Assembly (NCBI GenBank): GCA_020851395.1
Contig: JADZCW010000193.1
Span: 1-15,482 of the forward strand
From: Phycisphaeraceae bacterium
Lineage (GTDB): Bacteria; Planctomycetota; Phycisphaerae; Phycisphaerales; Phycisphaeraceae
Direction: 5' to 3'
Length of the DNA: 15,482 nucleotides
The position numbers and the translations under genes are program-made. Position 1 is the first letter of the stretch. The number at the start of each line of letters is the position of its first letter. The notes under the pieces are model-generated. The model did no database searches. It saw nothing but the letters and a program-made list of their open reading frames with translations, and had not been told where the DNA came from. Shown piece after piece: positions 7,533 to 14,597 of this stretch.

Positions 7533-9419
7533 TTACTGAATCACGCCGCCGTGGCCGGGGATCTCGTCCATCGGCTCGAACCGGCCGCCGAGGTGTTTGG
7601 CCAGGAACTCTTCCGCCAGCGCGTGAAAGTGCATCCGGTTCTCCGACCGCGCCAGCGTGTGCCCCTCGTCGGTGTAGACGACATACTGCACGGGCAGATT
7701 GGCCTTCCGCATCGCCTGCACGATCTGCTCGCTCTCAGCGGGCTTGACCCGCGGGTCATTCGCCCCCTGTCCGATCAGCAGCGGCTTGGTGATCTTCTCA
7801 GCTTTGAAGAGCGGTGACCGCGAGTGCAGAAACTCCTGCTCCGTCGCCGGGTCGCCCATGCGGTGGATCAGCATCGCCCGCAGCGGCTTCCACCACGCCG
7901 GCGTCGTGTTCAGCAGCGTGACGATGTTGCTCGGCCCCACCAGGTCCACCCCGCAGGCGAACACCTCCGGCGTGAACGTCAGCCCCGTCAGCGTGGCGAA
8001 ACCGCCGTACGACGCCCCCATGATCGCGATCCGCTTGGGGTCAGCGATCCCCTTCTCGATCACCCAGTTGACCGTGTCGATCAGGTCGTCGTGCATCTTC
8101 GCCGCCCACTGACGATTCCCTGCGTTCAGGTGCTTCTTGCCATACCCCGTCGACCCGCGGTAATCCACCTGAAGCACCGCATACCCCCGGTTGGCCAGCC
8201 ACTGGATCGTCGACCAGAACGCCCACCCGTCGCGCATCCAGGGTCCGCCGTGCACGTACAGCACCACCGGCAGGTTCTCCTTAGGGCAACCCGCCGGCAT
8301 CGTCAGGTATCCGTGCAGCGTCAGCCCGTCACGGGCCGTCACCCGGATCGGCGTCTTGCGCGACAGCTCGCACTTGTCCAGCTCCTCATTGCCCACGAAC
8401 AGCAGCGACGCCCTCTTCGTCTGCCGGTCGTAGCGGTAGTAGTGCGGAAACCGCCGGTCCTGGTTGATGCACACGATCCACTGCCGGTCCGCCAGGTCCC
8501 GGCTCGCCAGGCTCACCTCGCCCTCGTCGAGCTTCTTCAAGACCTTCAGGTCCGCCTCGATCGTCGGGTCGATGACGATCCATCCCCACAGGTCCCGCTG
8601 CACCATCGCGAACTGCGGCGTCTTCTCCTTCGGATGCGTTGCCAACCATTCGATGTCGTACTCGGGATCGTGGGCAATCACCGTCTCCTGCCCCGTCCGC
8701 GTGTCGTGGGCCAGCACGCGCATCGTGTCAACGTCGTGATTCGCTAGGAGGTAAAGCGTCCGCCCGTCCCTGGAAAAACTCAGCGCCTTGGCCTGCTCAG
8801 CCGGTCCCCAGTGCCGCGCGACGCGCCACGGCTGGCCCGTGTCGTCACGCAGCAGCAGGTCCTGCCCGCCATCGTCCGCCCCCAGCACCGCCGCCAGAAC
8901 CTTGAGCCCGCAGGCCGTCCAGCTCTGCACGTTCCCCGGGTTGACCGTGTCCAGCTCCGCGCTCTCGCTCGCCAGGCTGATGCGGTAGACATCCATCCGC
9001 TGGCGGTCCTTGAGGTTCATCGCCACCAGCGCCTCTTCAGGATGCTCGTGGTGCAGCGCGATCAGCTCCGCCCTCACCCCCGTGTAGGGTGTCAGATCGC
9101 GCACCTGTCCACTCGTCACGTCCACCAGGAACAGGTGGAAGTTCTCGTCCCCGTTGGCGTCCTGCAGGTAGATCATCCGGTCCGGCAGGTGCGTCCAGGT
9201 GTACGACCGGATGCCCCTTCGCGGATCATGCGTCAGCACCCGATCCTTCTGGCCCTCTTCACCGCGCAGCCACACCTGCAGCACCCCGCGTTCGTCCGCC
9301 GACAGATACGCCACGCGCGTCCCGTCCGGCGAGATCTGCGGCAGGCTGTAACGCGGATAGCCGAAGAGCATCGCGCGTGGAACCAGGGGCACGGCAATCG
9401 TCGAAGCATGGGCAGTCAT
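7533..9419 (-). CDS. S9 family peptidase (prolyl oligopeptidase / acylaminoacyl-peptidase type)
   Basis: From ATG at 9419 the product has 628 residues. The N-terminal half, about 25-350, is a beta-propeller with WD/TolB-like 'ISPDGTRVAYLS' and 'SFSRDGRTLYLL' blades. The C-terminal alpha/beta-hydrolase domain has an oxyanion region VVLYVHGGPW and a full catalytic triad: Ser470 in GASYGG, Asp555 in GANDPRV, His587 in DEGHTL. The family cleaves short peptides, often at the N-terminus or after proline, the propeller limiting access to small substrates. No signal peptide is seen, so it is likely cytoplasmic. The start is set by AGGAGG seven bases upstream; a TTG six bases earlier would leave almost no spacer. 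It is the last gene of the - strand run, 66 bp after the helical-repeat gene, and converges with the glycoside hydrolase. Confidence 0.92.
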   Translation of the reverse strand: MTAHASTIAVPLVPRAMLFGYPRYSLPQISPDGTRVAYLSADERGVLQVWLRGEEGQKDRVLTHDPRRGIRSYTWTHLPDRMIYLQDANGDENFHLFLVDVTSGQVRDLTPYTGVRAELIALHHEHPEEALVAMNLKDRQRMDVYRISLASESAELDTVNPGNVQSWTACGLKVLAAVLGADDGGQDLLLRDDTGQPWRVARHWGPAEQAKALSFSRDGRTLYLLANHDVDTMRVLAHDTRTGQETVIAHDPEYDIEWLATHPKEKTPQFAMVQRDLWGWIVIDPTIEADLKVLKKLDEGEVSLASRDLADRQWIVCINQDRRFPHYYRYDRQTKRASLLFVGNEELDKCELSRKTPIRVTARDGLTLHGYLTMPAGCPKENLPVVLYVHGGPWMRDGWAFWSTIQWLANRGYAVLQVDYRGSTGYGKKHLNAGNRQWAAKMHDDLIDTVNWVIEKGIADPKRIAIMGASYGGFATLTGLTFTPEVFACGVDLVGPSNIVTLLNTTPAWWKPLRAMLIHRMGDPATEQEFLHSRSPLFKAEKITKPLLIGQGANDPRVKPAESEQIVQAMRKANLPVQYVVYTDEGHTLARSENRMHFHALAEEFLAKHLGGRFEPMDEIPGHGGVIQ

Positions 9420-9426
9420 GAACAAG

Positions 9427-9432
9427 CCTCCT
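9427..9432 (-). promoter_or_regulatory. Shine-Dalgarno AGGAGG that fixes the S9 peptidase start
   Basis: Read on the - strand, AGGAGG is followed by seven bases and then ATG at 9419-9417. This excludes the in-frame TTG at 9425, which is only one base from the motif. Confidence 0.8.
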
Positions 9433-9485
9433 GTCCGCCCCGACCGATGTCGGCAGCGGGTCAGTCCTCCATCATCGTGGCCGAC

Positions 9486-11417
9486 TCATTTGCGTTCAAG
9501 CAGGTTCGCCGGCGCGGGCGTCGAGCCCGACGCCGGCGTGGGCGCCGGCACGCCCTGAGCCACCCCCTCGGGCGCCGGGAACATCCTCGCCACGTCCCCG
9601 CCGACGGCCTTGACCTGCGCCTCGACCTCCGGATAGACCCGCGCGTACGCCCGCTGACGCAGGATCAGCGGCGCCTGGTTCCACGCCCGCGCCCGCGTCA
9701 GCAGGTCCGCCTGCCCCGTGGTCATCAGCTCGACGAACTTCTCCGTCAAGAGCTGATCGAACGGCAGAAACTTCATCCGCGCCTGCTCCTGCGTCGGCGT
9801 CTGGACCTGCCGCTGGTTGTAGTCGTTGTGCAGCCGACGGGCGAACTCGAGCTTGCGCTCGAACAGGTCCATCCGCCCCCACGCCAGGTCGTCGAGGATC
9901 GCCTGCGTGATCAACCCGTCGATGAACTGCAGCGCCGCCGCGAAGTTGTTGTTCCCCAGGTCCCGCCGCAGCTCGACGAGGATAAAGTCATCCAACGGCA
10001 GGTCGTACCGCCGGATCTGCAGGAGCTTGTTCCGCTCCGTCTGCGCATAGAGCCTGCGGGCCTTCTCGTAGAACATCTCAGCCGTCTGCCGGTTGCCCGC
10101 CAGGTAGTTCGCCTGCGCCGCCTCGAGCAGCAGGTTCTCGTGCCCCTCCTCGAAGCTCTCGAGGACCCCCGCATTGCCCTCGCGTCCGGGCATCTGCCTG
10201 ACCAGCTCCATGTGCCGCACGAACGCCCGCTCGTAGGGCTCGAAGAACCGCGGGTCCGGCGCCAGGCTGATCTTCCGCGTCACCGGGTCGAAGCTGATCC
10301 GCCCGAACCGCGCGATCTGCTGCAGCGAGAACCGCGCCTGCCGCCAGGTGTTGAACAGGTCGAACTGGTCCAGCGCCCGCACCTTCCCCGCCCGCCGGGC
10401 CCCGAGCTCGCTCCAGAACAGACTGTGCGCCCCGGGCAGCCGCCAGTCCAGCGGCCCATACCCGAACCCCCCCTGGTCCTGCGGCGTCATCAACTCCGCC
10501 ATGAACGACGCGTCCATGTTGTAGTGGTCCTCGAGCGCCCGTCGGCGAAGGTGCGCCAGCAGCGACTCGACCGCCGCCGCCGCCGCCGCGTCGTCCAGCA
10601 GCGCCGCCAGCTTCGCGTCGTAATTCAACCGGCCCAGGTCCACCCCCAGCAGCCTGGCGTCGACCGAGCCGCGGTACATCCGCACCCGCCCGATCGCCCG
10701 CGCCAGCGTCTCGTCCGGCCCATACCCCAGCTCCCCCAGACGGCCGAGCAGGCCCGTCACCGCCGGCTGCGCCCGCACGAGCTCCGCCAGCGTGGCCTGC
10801 GCCGCGGCGATCTCCCGGATCGCATCGAGGCGCGTCCTGCCCTCGGGGTCGTCCGCCGGCTCGCCCAGCAGTTCCTCCCACTCGTAGCAGAGCTGCTGCT
10901 TGTAGTACCAGTGCGCGTCGTCGTACCGTTCGCCGATCTTGTGAAAGAAGATCCACCCCAGCTCTCGGTAGAGCACGATCGACGTCGGGTTAGCCCGGAT
11001 CCCGCGCTCGCGCAGCAGGCTCACCCCCTTGCTCACCCAATCCCACCGCTCCTGCGGCGTGTAGGTGGCCACCGAGATGTTGTAGGCCATGTTCCAGGCC
11101 TGGAAGAGCCAGACCTGAGGCGCCCCCGGAAGAAGCGTCGTCAGCGCCTGCGCCAGCGTGTCGGCCTCGTAGAACCGCCCCTCCTCCTGGAGCTGGGCCG
11201 CCCGGTACCACAGCACGTTGACGAACAGCCCGCGGAAGCTGCCCAGCCCGGCCGTCAGCACCGCCATCTCCGGCGGCAGGTCCTTGCTGACCGTCCCGCC
11301 CAGGCCCAGCCCGTGCGTCTGGTAGCTCAGCCGCGCCGCCCCGCCGAACACCATCGACAGCCCCAGACTCACCAGGAGCGCCGCCGTGGCCGCAAGCTGA
11401 ATCCATCTCGAACGCAT
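9486..11417 (-). CDS. Membrane-anchored helical-repeat (TPR-like) protein of unknown function
   Basis: The product has 643 residues. One hydrophobic segment at about 6-26 after a short basic start (MRSRWIQ) is a signal anchor, so the rest should face the periplasm or outer side. Residues 56-118 are highly characteristic: GLGSFRGLFVNVLWYRAAQL, then a TPR-like helix pair, then VWLFQAWNMAYNISV. Similar blocks occur, from memory, in conserved proteins of Verrucomicrobia and Planctomycetes. The remainder is almost wholly alpha-helical, with aromatic-rich repeats (YDDAHWYYKQQL; AGNRQTAEMFYEKARRLYAQ). A six-alanine run near the middle comes from a GCC-type repeat. The tail is Pro/Ala/Thr-rich. ATG has AAGGAG four bases upstream. 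It follows the ABC permease on the same strand after 104 bp and may be an accessory subunit of that transporter; no catalytic motif is visible. Confidence 0.75.
   Translation of the reverse strand: MRSRWIQLAATAALLVSLGLSMVFGGAARLSYQTHGLGLGGTVSKDLPPEMAVLTAGLGSFRGLFVNVLWYRAAQLQEEGRFYEADTLAQALTTLLPGAPQVWLFQAWNMAYNISVATYTPQERWDWVSKGVSLLRERGIRANPTSIVLYRELGWIFFHKIGERYDDAHWYYKQQLCYEWEELLGEPADDPEGRTRLDAIREIAAAQATLAELVRAQPAVTGLLGRLGELGYGPDETLARAIGRVRMYRGSVDARLLGVDLGRLNYDAKLAALLDDAAAAAAVESLLAHLRRRALEDHYNMDASFMAELMTPQDQGGFGYGPLDWRLPGAHSLFWSELGARRAGKVRALDQFDLFNTWRQARFSLQQIARFGRISFDPVTRKISLAPDPRFFEPYERAFVRHMELVRQMPGREGNAGVLESFEEGHENLLLEAAQANYLAGNRQTAEMFYEKARRLYAQTERNKLLQIRRYDLPLDDFILVELRRDLGNNNFAAALQFIDGLITQAILDDLAWGRMDLFERKLEFARRLHNDYNQRQVQTPTQEQARMKFLPFDQLLTEKFVELMTTGQADLLTRARAWNQAPLILRQRAYARVYPEVEAQVKAVGGDVARMFPAPEGVAQGVPAPTPASGSTPAPANLLERK
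10571..10588 (-). repeat. Short trinucleotide repeat, (CCG)6 on the + strand
   Basis: Six perfect CCG triplets on the + strand lie inside the helical-repeat gene and encode its alanine run (DDAAAAAAVES). Simple repeats of this kind could change length in frame without breaking the gene. Confidence 0.6.
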
Positions 11418-11465
11418 GACGCTCCTTCGCGAATCGCAACATCCCTCTTACGCAGCCACGACGCG

Positions 11466-11495
11466 AGTCCCCACTTCCGGGGGCTTCCGGGGACT
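11466..11495. other. Inverted repeat / possible RNA hairpin overlapping the 10-bp tandem repeats
   Basis: AGTCCCC at 11466-11472 and GGGGACT at 11489-11495 form a perfect 7-bp stem with a 16-base loop. In the - strand transcript it falls after the permease stop. No T-tract follows on that strand, so it is not a classical intrinsic terminator; it could be an mRNA 3'-end protector, an attenuating structure or chance. Confidence 0.4.
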
Positions 11496-11512
11496 TCCGG
11501 GGGCTTCCGGGG
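11473..11512. repeat. Four tandem 10-bp repeats (RCTTCCGGGG) between permease and helical-repeat gene
   Basis: The unit RCTTCCGGGG occurs four times head to tail with no spacer: ACTTCCGGGG, GCTTCCGGGG, ACTTCCGGGG, GCTTCCGGGG. Put another way, a 20-bp unit is repeated twice perfectly. It sits in the 104-bp gap, ending ten bases before the permease stop codon. The 10-bp period is close to one helical turn. Confidence 0.9.
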
Positions 11513-11521
11513 GCGGGGGGG

Positions 11522-13324
11522 CTACACCATCACCCTCGCCAGTTCACGTGTCCTAAACAGCACCCATCCGACCAGTCCGCACCCGACCGTCCACAGCCCG
11601 CCGACCCACAGCGCAGCCGACCCCAACAGCGACCACCCGACCACCTGCCCGTCCGACACCGACGCCGCCACCGCGTACCGACCCAGCGCCGGCACCATGG
11701 CCAGGAACGTCTTGCCGATCATCCGGATGGGGATCTTCAACGACTCCCAGACCTCCCCGTCCCGCAGGCTCGTGACCAAGGCGTAGATCGTCGCCACCAG
11801 CTGCCGCCAGCCGGTGACGTCCGACCGGGCCTTGGCCCCGAAGTCCGCCAGCGACTGCTCGAAGAACCCGCTGGCCGACGCCCCGACGTACACCAGCAGG
11901 CAGAGCAGGCACGCCACCGGGAAGTCCAGCACCGTCGCCGACGCCAGCCCCAGCGCCGCGAGGAACCCGAGCTTGATCCACGTCACCGTCAGCGCCCGCG
12001 CCAGGTTCCCCTCGAAACCTCCCACGCGGTAGAGCGCCTGGACTCCCTCGCCCGGCGCGAAGTTGATGCTGCCGGTCAGCGGCCGGTTGGGGTCGTCGAC
12101 GTTGGCGATCTCCACCAGCAGGTTCCCCCGGTCGTCGACCAGGCTCGAGGGGATGGGGATCAGGCTGACCGTGCGGTCCGCCAGCCGGTAGACGTTCGTG
12201 GGCATCACCCGCCCGTTGATCCGAAGGGCCAGTTGCACCACCGTCTCCGTCCCCGAGGCCGTCGACAACGGGTGCAGGCGGAGCTGGATCACCTGCCCGC
12301 CGCCCCTGGCCGCGCTCAGGCCCGTGAAGAAGTAGGCCTCGGAGTTCTGCGGCTCGATCGTGTGCCACGCCGCCCTCAGGGCCAGGATCATGTTCTGCTT
12401 TTCCTGCTCGCTGACCTGCGCGAACTCCTCGGGGTGCTCCTCGCGCAGCATCTTGATCCGCTGCTCGTAGACCTGCTCGAAGTCCACCCCCGGGGGCGGC
12501 TGAGCCTCCGCCGACACCCGCGCCACGAGCACCTGCTCACGGACTGACCGCAGGTCGTAGTCGTCCCGCTGCGTGCCCGATCGCTCGAGCAGGATCACGA
12601 AGGTGTACACGCCCAGCCCCGTCACCAGCAGCAGCAGCGCGTTGAGCGCCATGATCCCCACCCACTTGCCCAGCAGGTACCCCCCGCGCCCCAGCGGTTT
12701 CGTCAAGGTCAGGTAGATCTGCCGGTTCCGCAGGTCCCCCGCCACCGTCGCGCAGGCCAGGAAGATCGTCATCAGCCCCAGGATCACCCCCACGCCCATC
12801 AAGCTCCAGCTCAGCGTGAACATGATCCGGTAGCGCAACAGCTCCTGCTTGTCCAACGCCATCGGCAGCACCGGCACGAGCAGCGCCAGCGCCCCGACGC
12901 ACACCAGCGCCACCTTCATCCGGATCGCCTCGTCGACCATCGTCCGTGCCACCGCCAGCACCGCCGACCGACCCCCCAGCAGCTTCCGCAGCAGCCACAC
13001 GCCGCCGCCCATCGCCGCCGCCATCGACCACACGCCCGCCACCGCGATCACCCCGCTCTCTCGCCCAGACAAGAGCAGCAGAAAACCCAGCAGCCCCGCC
13101 GCCGCCGTCGCCGACACGATCGAGCCCAACCGCGCCACCGTCGTCTGCGTCCGCCAGTGCCAAAGACCCCACAGCCCCCACAACAGCCCGACCGACCCGC
13201 CGGCCACCACCGTCCAGCCCGCCGCCACGCCAAAACCCTGCGCGGCCGTCACCGCCGCGATCAGCAGTGTCGTGCCGACCATCCCCGCCAGGATCCACCA
13301 CCAGTTGCGTCCACTGCTCGCCAT
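11522..13324 (-). CDS. ABC-2-type transporter permease with large extracytoplasmic insert
   Basis: The product has 600 residues and is strongly hydrophobic. About four membrane segments lie in the first 112 residues (WWWILAGMVGTTLLIAAV; TVVAGGSVGLLWGLWGLW; two more). Then comes the ABC-2-like core: DEAIRMKVALVCVGALALLVPVLPMAL (split here by an amphipathic start, about 131-157), a long hydrophobic stretch about 166-196, the diagnostic GDLRNRQIYLTLTKPLGRGGYLLGK (about 196-220), and a helix at about 219-246. Residues of about 247-440 form a soluble insert, helical first (YEQRIKMLREEHPEEF) then beta-rich. Further membrane segments fill about 446-480 and 540-592. The ATPase gene ends three bp upstream, so they pair as one transporter. 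It resembles NosY/GldF-type permeases; the cargo is unknown. Confidence 0.85.
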   Translation of the reverse strand: MASSGRNWWWILAGMVGTTLLIAAVTAAQGFGVAAGWTVVAGGSVGLLWGLWGLWHWRTQTTVARLGSIVSATAAAGLLGFLLLLSGRESGVIAVAGVWSMAAAMGGGVWLLRKLLGGRSAVLAVARTMVDEAIRMKVALVCVGALALLVPVLPMALDKQELLRYRIMFTLSWSLMGVGVILGLMTIFLACATVAGDLRNRQIYLTLTKPLGRGGYLLGKWVGIMALNALLLLVTGLGVYTFVILLERSGTQRDDYDLRSVREQVLVARVSAEAQPPPGVDFEQVYEQRIKMLREEHPEEFAQVSEQEKQNMILALRAAWHTIEPQNSEAYFFTGLSAARGGGQVIQLRLHPLSTASGTETVVQLALRINGRVMPTNVYRLADRTVSLIPIPSSLVDDRGNLLVEIANVDDPNRPLTGSINFAPGEGVQALYRVGGFEGNLARALTVTWIKLGFLAALGLASATVLDFPVACLLCLLVYVGASASGFFEQSLADFGAKARSDVTGWRQLVATIYALVTSLRDGEVWESLKIPIRMIGKTFLAMVPALGRYAVAASVSDGQVVGWSLLGSAALWVGGLWTVGCGLVGWVLFRTRELARVMV

Positions 13325-13327
13325 GGC

Positions 13328-14533
13328 TTACTCGGCCTTCCCGGGGCCGCTGCCGGGGTCCAGCAGGCGGTCGATCACGCTCTTGTCCACGTCCTGGTCC
13401 TTGGCGGGCGAATGGGGACCCTTCGCCCGCGGCGGCGCCTCGGTCGGCTTGGGCACGGCCAGCGACTCGATGACCTCCGTCGCCGGTGACGGCGCCTGCG
13501 GCTGCGGCGCAGCGACCTCTTGTGCCGGCGACGCAGGCTCTTCCACGCTGCCCGCCAGCCGGTCAATCAGCGCCTGCCCCTGATCCGCCTGCTCATCCGT
13601 GGTCAGGAATTCCGCGATCTTCCCGCCCGACCTCGCCCCGCTGGTGGCCGCCCCCTCAGCCTGGGCTCGCTGAACGATCTCCAGGAACAGCGACTCGAGC
13701 TTCTGCCGCGGCCGCTCGACCCGTTCGATGGACCGGCCGTGCCGCGTCAGCACCGACTCGACCTGCTCGATGGTCCGATCATCCAGCAGCCCCGTCTGGA
13801 TGGTCATCACGTCCTGCCGCACGAGCAATTCGTCGACCGTCCCTTCGAGCCGGACCTTCCCCCCGTACATGATGGCGATCCGGTCGCAGACGTCCTCGAC
13901 GTCCGCCAGCAGGTGGCTGCACAACAGCACCGTCTTGCCCCGCCGGCCCAATTCCAGGATCAGGTCCTTGATCTGCCGCGTCCCGATCGGGTCCAGCCCC
14001 GTCGTCGGCTCATCCAGGATCAGGAACTCGGGGTCATTGATCAGCGCCTGGGCCAGCCCGATGCGCCGCTGCATCCCCTTGGAGTATTCCCCCACCGGCC
14101 GGCGCTGCGCCGCCTCCAGTCCCACCATCTCCAACAGCATCTCCACGCGCCGCATCCGCTGCCGACGCTCGAGGTGGAACAGCCGCCCGTAGTAGTCCAG
14201 CGTCTCGCGCGCGTCCAGGAATCGGTACAGGTACGACTCCTCGGGCAGGTACCCGATCCGCTTCTTGATCGCCACGTCGTCGGGCCGCTTGCCGAACACC
14301 GCGATCCTGCCCGACGTCGGCCGCAGCAGCCCCAGGATCATCTTGATCGTCGTGCTCTTGCCCGACCCGTTGGGCCCGAGCAACCCGAGCACCTCGCCGC
14401 GCCGGACCTCCAGGTCCACGTCCTCCACCGCCCGGACGCGGTTGCGCATCCAGAAGTCACGGAAGATCTTCGTCAGCTTCCCGCAGACGACGATCGGCTC
14501 GCCCGCGCCGGCTCCGCCACGCTCGACTGCCAT
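13328..14533 (-). CDS. ABC transporter ATP-binding protein (ABC-2 partner)
   Basis: From ATG at 14533 the product has 401 residues. The nucleotide-binding domain covers about 14-240: Walker A GPNGSGKST (53-61), signature YSKGMQ (150-155), Walker B LILDEP (171-176) and switch His207 (CSHLL). The Q-loop position reads YLPEE, with Glu98 instead of the usual Gln; this YLPEE form is familiar in ABC-2 exporter ATPases. After about residue 300 comes an extension rich in Ala, Pro and Glu, ending DKSVIDRLLDPGSG. The open frame continues 40 codons further upstream, but that would overlap the band 7 gene and the extra residues look non-coding; AAGG about ten bases before ATG is a modest ribosome site. 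It energises the permease, whose gene starts three bp downstream, and lies 64 bp after the band 7 gene. Confidence 0.93.
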   Translation of the reverse strand: MAVERGGAGAGEPIVVCGKLTKIFRDFWMRNRVRAVEDVDLEVRRGEVLGLLGPNGSGKSTTIKMILGLLRPTSGRIAVFGKRPDDVAIKKRIGYLPEESYLYRFLDARETLDYYGRLFHLERRQRMRRVEMLLEMVGLEAAQRRPVGEYSKGMQRRIGLAQALINDPEFLILDEPTTGLDPIGTRQIKDLILELGRRGKTVLLCSHLLADVEDVCDRIAIMYGGKVRLEGTVDELLVRQDVMTIQTGLLDDRTIEQVESVLTRHGRSIERVERPRQKLESLFLEIVQRAQAEGAATSGARSGGKIAEFLTTDEQADQGQALIDRLAGSVEEPASPAQEVAAPQPQAPSPATEVIESLAVPKPTEAPPRAKGPHSPAKDQDVDKSVIDRLLDPGSGPGKAE

Positions 14534-14597
14534 CACGTCACCGCCTTCGTGCTTGCTTGGGGTGGTCCACCCGAATCCCCCGCCATCGCGGCCCGGC

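Noticed and set aside
9440..9453. Short hairpin CCGAC-CGAT-GTCGG before the S9 peptidase gene
   Set aside because: Only five base pairs, no T-tract, and such palindromes are expected by chance in DNA this GC-rich.
11473..11512. Tandem repeat considered as a CRISPR array
   Set aside because: Units are 10 bp and contiguous with no spacers, and there are no cas genes.
8811..11786. Open frame of 991 codons on the + strand across the S9, helical-repeat and permease genes
   Set aside because: It is antisense to three well-supported genes, its translation is Arg/Pro/His-rich without domains, and it crosses an intergenic repeat. It follows from GC-rich third positions on the other strand.
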